Below, piece by piece: positions 24,130 to 33,948 of a stretch of 64,000 nt of DNA. The number at the start of each line of letters is the position of its first letter. The first letter of the stretch is position 1. This stretch comes from Lindgomyces ingoldianus. Taxonomy: Eukaryota > Ascomycota > Dothideomycetes > Pleosporales > Lindgomycetaceae. The position numbers and the translations under genes were made by a program. Under the pieces are notes generated by a model. That model was not told the origin of the DNA, did not search any database, and worked only from the letters and a program-made list of their open reading frames with translations. The stretch covers positions 223,137-287,136 of the forward strand of contig NW_022985207.1 of NCBI RefSeq assembly GCF_010093535.1. Direction: 5' to 3'.

Positions 24130-25293
24130 ATGTTTCCCTCCTCGTTCTTCCCCGTGGTTCTTGCCTTGGGAGCAGCATACGCGTCCCCGGTGACCACGGT
24201 ACCTTCAGCGCCCCTGATAACTCCCGCTCCTCTTATTCCTCGGTCGCTTGGCAGCTTCTTTGTCGGATATGCAATGTTTGACGACGGCTCTAGTACGCGC
24301 TGCGCCTTCTCAAACCGCGTCGTGGAAACTAACCTGCGTTTCCAGTTGACACTTATTCATGTCCTACTACCGACACTTCTAGAACATTTACGATCTCATC
24401 CAGTGCCTATGCAGGATGCGCTTACTATGCTTCTGACATTTTCACCAATTGCTACTTTAACACGGCGATAGCCCCCGGTGGAGCACGAACTTGGTAAGGC
24501 TCGTGAATTAATCCCTCTTGGCGTACCATCAGCTAATCACCATATAGTAACGACTACTGTGTCACGAACCTGATCTTCGCGTCCGCGAGCGATCGATCTC
24601 CCGCCTGGATGGTGGGCTGTGCCACACAATCATACGGGCTGAAGTTACTTCACGTGTCAAAGGAAGACCTACCCACAGGAGGCGCCTCGTTGAACTCATT
24701 AACACCCACGCAAGCTTCAACATCTATGCCAAGATCTCCCGTGTCAAGTGCATTTCTATCTTTTACCACGGCAGCTTCAACTACAGCTCCATCGCTTGCC
24801 ACGCTATCGCACAGTACGTCCCAAGATCCCCGGTTCATTCAATGGCAGTGTATCTGACACCATGACAGCAAGCTCCCCCGACCCACCGAAAAAGAACAAC
24901 GCCCCCGTAATCGGCGGCGCCGTCGCCGGATCCCTCATATTGCTTGGACTGATCGGTGCTGGTGCATTCTTCTTCTTCAGTAACCGTCGCGTCACTGCAC
25001 CCAACACGCCATATCAAGGTCCAGATCAGGCAGTTGCAATGCCTCCGGCTCCAGCTCCGCCCCAAGCAACGTTCTCTCCACCGCCAGCATACGGTCAACC
25101 CCTTTCAGCACCCATACCAGGGTATGGAGACGGGAAGCGGGATCATGTGGCGGAATATAGGGTGCCGGAGATGACACATCACGAGGTTCATGGGCAATCG
25201 ACCCCCCTGTCTGCGGCGCCGATGCCGGTGTATAACCAGAGTTTGCTGGGGGCAGTGGACCCAAATACGAATCGGAGGAGTGAGCTTTCTTGA
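24130..25293 (+). CDS. Single-pass cell-surface protein with Cys-rich ectodomain and Pro-rich tail
   Basis: Four exons: 24130-24292, 24346-24493, 24548-24813 and 24869-25293, 333 residues. The introns are 53, 54 and 55 nt, each with GT...AG, and three carry CTAAC, CTAATC and CTGAC branch-like sites. Every junction restores frame, and each unspliced frame stops quickly. Order: signal peptide (MFPSSFFPVVLALGAAYASP); ectodomain with six Cys (YSCPTTDTSRTF, AGCAYYASD, TCNDYCVTN, MVGCATQ); Ser/Thr-rich stretch; a Lys-flanked transmembrane helix at about 204-229 (VIGGAVAGSLILLGLIGAGA) followed by NRR; and a Pro-rich cytoplasmic tail. This is the plan of fungal wall-sensor-like proteins (WSC/Mid2-like in architecture, not shown to be homologous). 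A surface role is inferred. Confidence 0.82.
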
Positions 25294-25756
25294 GGGCGTC
25301 GGACTTGGATTTTGAATTTTACTGTGCGCCTCTTGTATTAGGAGCGCGGGGATAGCGTTCACTTCAGAAAGTCAGTAATGTGGCGCTCTTGATGCATTTC
25401 ATTTGGCACGATACTAAGTGATCTGGATTTCTTAACCTTTTTTCTACTCTTCTCTTGTTACGCCGTTATTTCCGGCTTGTAATATGTAATATGAGGTGAC
25501 TGCCTCTTTCCCTAGGTCAAATATTAGAGGTTGGTCGTGTACCATTCAGTCCAAGGATTAAGATGAGTTCGCTGAGACGATGTTGGAATGTAGCACATGA
25601 ATAAATACGATTGAGTGTAACCGACTAGCCGAACTTGGAGTCCAGGATAAAGTTTCCCATAATTTTGTTCATGTGGACCTATAGTTCCTTTAGGAATAGC
25701 ACCGGATCAGCTTGCTTTTCGTCTTCCTTCGGGACATGCACAGTTTCCTGGGTTGG
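25294..25756. other. Spacer between convergent genes
   Basis: 3' flanks of the surface-protein gene (plus) and of the minus-strand pseudogene that ends at 25757. No additional frame is convincing. Confidence 0.45.
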
Positions 25757-26040
25757 CTAGGCTTTTTCCCCGTGCCCGTGTGCTGGCCCCAGGGACCCGT
25801 CATGCCCTTTGGTCTTCGATGCGTGGTCCTTCTCGATATCATCTGCTTCCATTTGTGTATCATCCTTTCCGACGTCAAGACATGCCAGGTATGTGTCCCA
25901 CCTGACCTGGATGCAGAAAGCTGTTTCAGCTCCTCTGCGTACATCCAAGCACACTAGGTGTTCCCCCTTTTCATTGGCGACTTTGAGGACCACAAACCCG
26001 CTATGAAGCATGGTAGAGAGCGAGGTGGGCTTGTCGATGG

Positions 26041-27042
26041 CAGTGCCAGCATGGGCAGGTCGTGGGTGGCTACCTACCCGCGCTACCCGCTACCCGTGGG
26101 TGATGGGCGCTCATGGGTAGGAGCCTCAGACACCAATCTAAGCCTAATCAGGTGGGGCTTAACCCAATGGGGTAGTTTCGGTGCCAAGACAGTGTATTAA
26201 GGCAGTGAACACTAGTCGCCCGCCCATCCCTTTTATATGCCAGGTAACGTTGGCAAAAAGAGCTAAAATCTCTGCTGCACCTACTTTAAACGCTTCTTAC
26301 TAAGACAGTGCTAATTCTATTGTCGCAGCACCTAAATCCTTATAAGCTACTAGGGATGTAGATCTATTTAACAGCAGAGGTGGCTAAGACTCTTCAGAAT
26401 AGCCCTTTATATCTTCTTAATCCCCTCTATAAGCTCTAAACCCAAGAGGATCTTCTCTCTAGCAGGTATTCTTATAACATATTAATAAAACTATTGTCGC
26501 ATACAACTATCCGCCTATATATATCCTTCTGCTGTGCTAGCTAGAAGGTTAACCTTTTAGCAAACGCAACAACTATCTTTAGAGTAACATTATTAAAGAT
26601 TATAAATGTATAGACTTATAGAATAGAGCAGGCGTTATTAAAATTAGCTAGCATGCAGGGGGCTTATTAGAGGATTGTGAGTATAAGATTACTAAAAGCG
26701 CAACGTTAAGTTTTAAGATGAACAACGCTCTAAAGGCCTTGTTTAGAGATTAATTTAGTACTAAGATAGTTAAGTAAAATTTTAGAGTAAACCCACTACT
26801 TTTAAACAACTTTGTAATAACTTTTAGACAACTCTTTTTACTATACAGCGCTAAGCTGTGTTTAGAGTAGATTGTTTCTAATTTAGCTAGGCAGATTTAA
26901 TAGAGAACTCTAGATAAGCTTACCTGTTGCCTGTCAACTAGGCTCTAGTAGCCCATACTTTTATGCCATAAGTTACCCATGGGCGCCCATAACCTATAGT
27001 TATTCTACCCATAGGTAACATTCCCGCCCATGCTGGACACTG
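26041..27042. mobile_element. hAT-like non-autonomous element inserted in a gene
   Basis: 1002 bp. Imperfect inverted ends: left CAGTGCCAGCATGGGCAGG; right, read inward, CAGTGTCCAGCATGGGCGGG. The flanking 8-bp duplication is GTCGATGG (26033-26040) and GTCAATGG (27043-27050), one transition apart. CAGTG-type ends with an 8-bp duplication fit the hAT superfamily. Subterminal DNA is full of short GGGTAG/CTACCC and TACCCGC/GCGGGTA repeats. The centre is AT-rich with no transposase frame and carries a solo mini-LTR at 26495-26571. Removing the element and one duplication restores continuous reading of the host gene. Confidence 0.85.
26495..26571 (-). mobile_element. Solo LTR of a miniature LTR element (TRIM-like)
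   Basis: 77 bp, TG...CA ends (TGTCGCATACAACTATCC to GCAAACGCAACA), flanked by a perfect 5-bp duplication ACTAT (26490-26494 and 26572-26576). It is the reverse complement of the 75-77 bp units at 61859-61935, 61971-62045 and 62299-62373, sharing the AAGGTTAACCTT core. Confidence 0.8.
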
Positions 27043-27440
27043 GTCAATGGAGAACCCGCTATTGTCACCTCTGAGTAAAAACATCCCGTTGTAAGGTCCT
27101 CAGGTAATCAGGATATATCTTCGCGCTTCTTGTATCAGCCCTGCTATAATGATCTGGGGCTTGATGCTCGTTACATAACTGAGGTCCTTTACGCTTCGGC
27201 ATACAACTCTGTGACCAACGAAGTCGTGCCATGGCCGTTCTGAAACCTTCCCACTCTTGCAAAGGACCACAATAAAGCAGATAATGACTCATATAAAAGA
27301 GGTGGTTTAGAACAGATTGACTCCCTTGATGGATTCCCGCACAACAAACGGAATAGCCATGCCTCCAAGGATCATAAAGGCGGAGATGATGAAGATCGTC
27401 CAAACGAAGAAGGTGCAGTCCGCTGATATGCTGTCCTCTG

Positions 27441-27706
27441 ATAAGGCCGCATTTATTTCAATTTAAGATAGGATAGTAGCTTGTTGTACATACTTGAACT
27501 ATTTTACGTAGTAGACTTTAAGTGCAAGAACAACTCTGTTTTTTATCAAGTTAGCCTAGTGTTATATTAATTAGAGATTTTATCTAGTTTAGTAGTAGTG
27601 TACGTTGCCTAGGACTTGTATGAAATTTTTATATATATTTATACTAATATTAGTGTAGGTATAACTATAGCTTTTAAATATTTTAATAACTTTTTTATTA
27701 AAGTAA
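27441..27706. other. AT-rich spacer
   Basis: AT-rich, RIP-like DNA that cuts off the 5' end of the membrane-protein pseudogene and is the insertion site of the LTR element. It resumes after 30025. Confidence 0.45.
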
Positions 27707-28012
27707 TGTAACGATTCTCATGAATCGTTCCATCTCGGGTCGCCCGGAACCTATCCGAAGGGTCTCCGTATCGGCTCTGACCCTGGTTCAACCCTGACTT
27801 GACTCTGCCCAGCCCCCTGCTGTTACCCTTATTCCCTTATGTATTTAGTCGCACCTTGCCCTGTAGCTAGCTTAGTAGTTTTCTAATATCCTTTTGTACT
27901 AGGCCTATAGGTGTTAATGGCATTCCTAGGTTCAGAGTCCCCACGCACTCCTATATGCCTCTGAGTGGATTCCCTCCGCATTTAGACCTATTGTCTTGCC
28001 TGCGCTGTTACA
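27707..28012 (+). repeat. 5' LTR (306 bp)
   Basis: Begins TGTAACGATTC and ends CTGTTACA, so the tips are short inverted repeats. An almost perfect palindrome sits at the very start (AACGATTCTCATGAATCGTT). It differs from the 3' LTR mainly by transitions, in both directions. Confidence 0.88.
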
Positions 28013-28724
28013 TTATATTAAAAAACTTACTTTTGCTAGTAACAGCCTTGTACAATATTGCACTAATTGTTTGTTTAACTACGTCTAAGCCTAAGACGCG
28101 TCTAATTTAGTTTAGGTTGCAATACTTACACACTGTTATATTAAACTATTTAGTTTATAGACTAGATCCTATTAACCTCTAGTTAACTAAAGCCTTTAGG
28201 TTTAGAACTTCCTATCCCTATGTAATTAGAATTGCCTTTAGAAAAGTTGTAAAGAATGCGCTAAGGTAGAAACTTAGAGACTACTAATAACCTATTAGGA
28301 TTAGAGACAACTGCTAATGCCTAACTTTTAACCCCTAACTACTAACCACCACCCTGTTAACAGCTAAACCTGCGTCTGCGGGACCTAAAGCTAGACCCAC
28401 CTGATTTAGAGTTGACCCCTAGCAGTATATCTATGCTTAATTATAAGCACAGCTTAAGCAGCTGATCTACTAAAACACTGCTAGGCAACCTTAACCCCTA
28501 ACTACTAAATCACCCTTAATAATGCCTTAAATCACCCTTGCTACTCTAATAGCAAGAGACCTTTAAGGCACCCCTAACAACGCCTAAATGCTACTATACT
28601 AAACGCACGCCTAAGATTAATAACTGCACAGATAGCAATAAACAAAGGTCTTAATAATTAACAGGCTAGACATCTATACAGATCACTATTAGAACAGGCG
28701 CGCATGGCGTTGGGTATGGAGGAC

Positions 28725-29565
28725 TAGAGTTGGCAACAATCAAGTCGACTTGATAACTTGACTTGATTAACTTAATTAATAGCTGTTAATTAAGTTAATC
28801 AGCTAGGCAAAATTTACTAAGTTAATTAAGCAAATTGTGCCTGCTTAATTAACTTAATTAACAGACTTAAATCCCTAGGATCTTAGGTTTAGTGGGGGAT
28901 ACAGGATCCTTTAGTGTGCGGGAGTAGTAAATATAGTATGAGGCAGCTCAGCTTTAAGGGACTTTAGAGTCGTGATAGTTGCCTAACTAGGCTTAGCGCC
29001 ATATATCTGAAATTCCTCAACCCGCCCACCAACTTACCTGCCTCTACTACGTATACAAAGGCTGGCTAGACAACTGCCACCTTAGCTTTCAACGCTTGTG
29101 GGCAGAGTTTAAAGACGCCGCCTCTCCCGTCAGTACTCTAGAGCCTCCGCCGAAGAAGGCAGGTACAGGGCCAGCTGGGAGCCAGTCAGATTTTATGAGA
29201 GCTGCCCTACAAGGTGATGACGCCTGCCTAATTGCGCGCAAACAGGGACTCCTCTAGTACAGGTAACTTAATTATCCAGCGCTTAAACTTATCGCAGCGA
29301 TAGGTTTAGAAGCGCCTTAGCTTAAAGCCTACAAAGTTAGCAAAAAGTCCACGTAGTGACGCCATCTCTCCTAAAGACCTGGAGACCATCTATAAGATAT
29401 ACAGCAGTTAATTTACTATGTAATCTATTAATTAAGTTAATTAAGTTAATTAAGTTAAGCCTTATTTATGCTATTAAGTTAATTAAGTTAATTAAAACGT
29501 GCTAGATCCGTTAATTAATCAAGCAATTCACCCCGACTTGATTGACTTGATTGTTGCCAACTCTG
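28725..29565. mobile_element. hAT-like element inside the LTR retrotransposon
   Basis: 841 bp with inverted ends, left TAGAGTTGGCAACAATCAAG and right, read inward, CAGAGTTGGCAACAATCAAG, and a perfect 8-bp duplication TGGAGGAC (28717-28724 and 29566-29573). Both subterminal zones carry clustered TTAATTAAGTTAATTAA-type units. The middle (about 29010-29260) is GC-richer and looks like coding sequence, perhaps a transposase fragment, but no long frame remains. Confidence 0.85.
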
Positions 29566-29719
29566 TGGAGGACACTGCTAGCAGTGCGAAGGAATACTTA
29601 GTAAGGACACCTAGCTAAATTAGACTAGTTTTGTTTTAAGAATGCAGAGAACATAACAGCAATACTTTATACTATAACTACTACTAATAGGGACTATTAG
29701 TCTACAGAGGGGGGGGTAG

Positions 29720-30025
29720 TGTAACAATTCTTATGAATTGTTCTATCTTAGGTCGCCCGGAACCTATCCGAAGGGTCTCTGTATCGGCTCTGACCCTGGT
29801 TTAACCCTAACTTAACTCTGCCTAGCCCCCTGCTGTTACCCCTATTCTCTTATGTATTTAGTTGCACCTTGCCCTGTAGCTAGCTTAGTAGTTTTCTGAT
29901 ATCCTTTTGTACTAGGCCTATAGGTGTCAATGGCATTCCCAGGTTCAGAGTCCCCACGCACTCCCATATGCCTCTGAGTGGATTCCCTCCGCATTCGGAC
30001 CCATTGTCTTGCCTGCGCCGTTACA
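29720..30025 (+). repeat. 3' LTR (306 bp)
   Basis: Same length as the 5' LTR and alignable without gaps by eye; starts TGTAACAATTC, ends CCGTTACA, and is preceded directly by the polypurine tract. Confidence 0.88.
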
Positions 30026-30410
30026 AGTAAGTTATAACACATTAAAAGGTAAATAAAGTTATTTTATGCTATAAAGTATAAAAGAAATATTACATTTAAC
30101 ATAAAAAAAGCTTTTATAGTTATAAAAAAGGCAAATTTAAGTTAGCTATTAAACAATAAGTTAAATATAAATAAAATAGGCTAGAATAGCATAAGATTAG
30201 CTACTACATAATAAATTTAACAACACTATAGCTACTACTACTAGTAGAGTTACTAAGTTAAAACTTATACTATTTATAAAGTAGATATTATAGATTATAT
30301 TTTTTAAATTAATTAATGTAGATGTTGTAGAGTAAAATATAATTTAAATGTAAAATGTTGTTAAAGTAGACTTGTTACTTGTGTAGCCTACTTGCTTGTA
30401 AAATACATTC
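30026..30410. other. AT-rich spacer
   Basis: Continuation of the AT-rich DNA interrupted by the LTR element; no frame and no assigned repeat. Confidence 0.4.
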
Positions 30411-31194
30411 AGGTACACTATAAGCAAGTTGCTTACACACCTAAGTTGCTAACTTTTACTAAAACTCTACTAAACTACTCTTTCTATACTAATGCATTTC
30501 TAATAACACTACTTAAACATGCTAGAAAAATGTTAGATATAGCTTATACTCTAAGCTTTTATATAGAATGTAACACTTTTAAAGTAATATACTATAGCTA
30601 TGTATAAAGCTTTTTAAAACATAATAAATAACTAATATATTAAATTACTTTTATAAGCTAATTTTATAGCTAATTTATAAAAGCTTAATAATAATAAAAA
30701 GTAGGTAATTATTAAGCATATACTTAAGCTTTATATGTAAGAATTTTCTTTTTAGCTAGTAGCTATAGCTAATATAGCTAATTGTTTACACGCTAAGTAT
30801 AATCTAAGCTATATTAGCATAAACTAGCTTAGTATATTTATAAAGTGTTATCTAAAGCTTAAAGTAAAGTTAAGTATAACTATAACTATAAAAAAGCTTT
30901 TTATAAAGATCTTAAAGTAATTTAAAGCTAGTTTAGCCTTATAAAAAATATTAAAGCTAAGTATAGCATTAAGAATGATAATATATATAATTACTTACTT
31001 TTTATTATTACTTAGCCTTTATAAGTTAGCTATAAAATTAGCTTATAAAAGTTATTTAGTATATTAGTTATTTATTATTTTTAAAAAACTTTATACATAG
31101 CTATAGAATGTTATTTTAAAAGTATTATATTTTATTCAAAAGCTTAAAGTATAAGCTATATTTAATATTCTTTTAGCACATCTAAGCAGTGTTA

Positions 31195-32355
31195 ATGTAC
31201 TTTACAGGCAAGTTACTTACACACCTAAGTTGCTTACTTTTACTAAGACTTTACTAAACTACTTTTTCTACACTAATATATTCTTAATAACACTACTTAG
31301 ACATACTAAAAGAATGTTAGATATAGCTTACACTTTAAGCTTTTAAATAAAATATAAAACTTTTAAAGAAACATGCTGCAGCTATATATAAAGTTTTTTA
31401 AAAAATAATAAATAACTATAGCACTAAATAACTATAGCACTAAATAACTATAGCACTAAATAACTATAGCACTAAATAACTATAGCACTAAATAACTTTT
31501 ATAAGCTAATTTTATAGCTAACTTATAAAGGCTAAGTAATAATAAAAAGAAAGTAATTATTAAGACTATACTTAAGCTATATACATAAATTTTTTTTAAA
31601 TAGCATTTATAGCTAATATAGCTAATTCTTTATATGCTAAGTGTAATCTAGGCTATATTAGCATAAACTAGCTTAGTACATTTAAAAAGCATTATTTAAT
31701 GCTTAAAGTAACATTTAAGCATAGTATAACTATAAAAGAGCTTTTTATAAAAGTCTTAAAGTAATTTAAAGTAAGTTTAGCCTTATAAAAAAATATTAAA
31801 GCTAAGTATAGCATTTAAAATAATAACATGTATAACTTTAGTAAAATAAGCTTTATTATAAGCTAAATATTTATTAACTATACTTACACTTAAAACTTTA
31901 CTTTAAGCTTTAAATAACACTTTATAAACATACTAAGCTAGTTTATGCTAATATAGCCTAGATTACACTTAGCATGTAAAGAATTAGCTATATTAGCTAT
32001 AAATGCTATCTAAAAGAAAAATCCTTATATATATAGCTTAAGTATAGTCTTAATAATTACTTTCTTTTTATTATTACTTAGCCTTTATAAGTTAGCTATA
32101 GAATTAGCTTATAAAAGTTATCTAGTGCTATAGCTATTTATTATTTTTTAAAAGACTTTATACATAGCTGCAGCATGTTTCTTTAAAAGTTTTATATTTT
32201 ATTTAAAAGCTTAAAGTGTAAGCTATATCTAATGTTCTTCTAGCACATCTAAGTAGTGCTATTAGGAATGCATTAGTGTAAAAAAAGGTAGTTTAGTAGG
32301 GTCTTAGCAAAAGTAAGCAGCTTAGGTGTGTAAGCAACTTGCCTATAAAGTACGT
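31195..32355. mobile_element. Family B foldback element (inner)
   Basis: 1161 bp with B termini (ATGTACTTTACAGGCAAGTT ... GCCTATAAAGTACGT) flanked by TA. Left and right halves are inverted copies of each other over most of their length with a short central loop. It matches the 1.1-kb copies at 57038, 60948 and 62780 except for a 16-bp repeat expansion at 31411-31490. Confidence 0.8.
31411..31490 (+). repeat. Minisatellite, 16 bp x 5
   Basis: Five perfect tandem copies of AATAACTATAGCACTA. Other B elements have this unit once at the same place, so the extra 64 bp explain why this copy is 1161 rather than about 1100 bp. Confidence 0.95.
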
Positions 32356-32432
32356 TATTAAAGATGTATTAGTATAGAAAAGTAGTTTAGTAAGGTCTTA
32401 GTAAAAGTAAGCAACTTACCTATACAGTATGT

Positions 32433-33948
32433 TAAGTTATAAAGTAGATATTTTTAATTAGATTTTTGTTATTCTTTAATTAATAAATATAGGTATTAAA
32501 GAGTAAACTGTTTGCTTGTGTAGACTAATTACTAATATAGTACATATAGCTATGTACTAAAGCTAATATACTATTACCATAGAAGTGTTTAAGGAGTAAG
32601 AAGTAGGCGGCATTAAGTAGCTAAAGTAGGTGTAATAAATAAAGAAGTATTACACATTCTAGCAAGCCACAATTAGGAGGTCGCAACAGGACAAGAATAA
32701 GATAGACGCTGTTAGCTAGAGTGGTGTGAAGTATTAAAGAGGAGATTGCTAAGCTATTTTTAGCAAGGTTTTGTTATTCGTGCATGCTCGAAGTGACTGT
32801 AAGCTAACAAACCCAGAGAAAGCCAAATAGTCGCGCCACAACACCAATTGCCGGGCCTAGCGGAGCCAGAATAGCTTGAGTTGAGCGCGAAAATGCAATA
32901 TAGGGGGCTATACCCCAAACACCCTGTTCCACATACTTTTGTGTCGCTAGCATCTAGTGCAGCGTATCTTCCGCGAAGAGCTCTAAGTAGATGCATGCTC
33001 AAGTACCTCGTAAGTTTGTGAACTTTCAGGTAATACAAAACCTCTTTGGTTAGAAGGACATACCTTATGCCACCCCCAAGGCATGGCCCAGAATTACCTC
33101 TCAACACGACATCACGAAAGCTCCCGTTGTCCACTCAGGAAGCCGCTCTACAACCTCAGCATCAAGAGAACTCAAAAGCATCGCACTCTACGTGCAATCA
33201 TGATCCTGTCAAAATTCCCGTCTACACCTCCAGCTGTAGCGTCATTCACAACGGCTATACCAACCTTGTCAACGTCACCAAAGACATCCCGCTGCTTCAA
33301 GCCTGATAGTCGCAAGGTAGTGCCAAGGAGAGGAGGGGGGGTTTAGCAGAGAATAGCATAGCAAGTAGATGGTGAATTGTGGGAAAGGAAGGATTCATTG
33401 TAGGAAGGATTGTAGCTGCTGGAAGGATGGGGAAGTGACCCGGGACTGTGAAGGCCGCGCGGGATAGTACCTAAGTAAATGGAGAAGGAGGCAAATGTAC
33501 ATCTAGAGAAGGCTGCAAACGAATGGTGAGGGAGAATATCATTCTATGAAAGACGCTGGGGTGGCACAGAAAGGGAATGTGATGTTCGCAAAACAGAAAG
33601 GTAGGAACAGAGACGATAGTACGGAGTAGCAAATCGACGGGGAGCGGGGACAGAATAGCAAGGGGTGCAGGGTAATCCACAACCGAGAAATTCAGTGCGT
33701 GCGAAAAACATGGGCAATTTCTAGTCGATAGATTGCGTTAGAGAATGTCACTACACAAGGCACAGCCGTGGGCAGTGTTGGGCCAATGCCATCCACCCTA
33801 GTACGGAACGTTGGCCCCGTGTGGCCGCCATTTCGCTTCACAGCCCTACGTGCCTTCACTCTACTGCCCCTCATTCACGAGCTGCATCCTTCACCTTCAT
33901 CTCTAATTCCCTCTCTTCCGTTCTTGAACGTCCTTGTAAATCGACGAC
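32433..33948. other. Gene-poor spacer with a small coding-like patch
   Basis: AT-rich to about 32640, then normal. At about 33046-33306 (plus) two overlapping phases look protein-like: DITKAPVVHSGSRSTTSASR in one and CNHDPVKIPVYTSSCSVIHN then GYTNLVNVTKDIPLLQA in another. They could be a decayed gene end, but I cannot name a family. From 33310 to 33948 there is purine-rich DNA and then the P450 promoter; no TATA box is obvious. Confidence 0.35.

Larger units (their letters stand above)
25757..27440 (-). pseudogene. Fungal membrane-protein gene split by a hAT-like insertion
   Basis: Minus strand. At about 27430-27310 a frame reads a membrane segment (FFVWTIFIISAFMILGGMAI then PFVVRESIKGVNLF, stop). 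The sequence continues in another phase as ICFIVVLCKSGKVSERPWHD then VVCRSVKDLSYVTSIKPQ and GPYNGMF; a TGA stands where Trp is expected and another TGA where Arg is expected just before GPYNGMF, both C/G-to-T/A changes. After GFSID the gene is cut by a 1002-bp element (26041-27042). On its far side the same reading resumes (IDKPTSLSTMLHSGFVVLKV) and runs to TAG at 25757-25759. It resembles an uncharacterised fungal membrane family. The 5' end is lost in AT-rich DNA beyond 27440. Confidence 0.75.
27707..30025 (+). mobile_element. Non-autonomous LTR retrotransposon
   Basis: 2319 bp with two 306-bp LTRs and a perfect 5-bp target duplication AGTAA (27702-27706 and 30026-30030). A polypurine tract (ACAGAGGGGGGGGTAG) lies right against the 3' LTR, fixing orientation. 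Without the nested element at 28725-29565 the interior is only about 0.87 kb and shows no gag or pol frame, so it must have been mobilised in trans. No clear primer-binding site follows the 5' LTR. Confidence 0.88.
30411..32432. mobile_element. Family B foldback element (outer), interrupted by another B element
   Basis: Outer ends are degraded B termini (left AGGTACACTATAAGCAAGTT, right AGCAACTTACCTATACAGTA). The right end is interrupted at 31195 and resumes after 32355 with the expected B sequence (TTAAAGATGTATTAGTATAG). Own length is about 0.86 kb, a shortened derivative whose arms are inverted copies of one another. No coding capacity. Confidence 0.7.

Noticed and set aside
31411..31490. 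CRISPR-like array
   Set aside because: Units are directly adjacent with no spacers, and the genome is fungal; it is a minisatellite.
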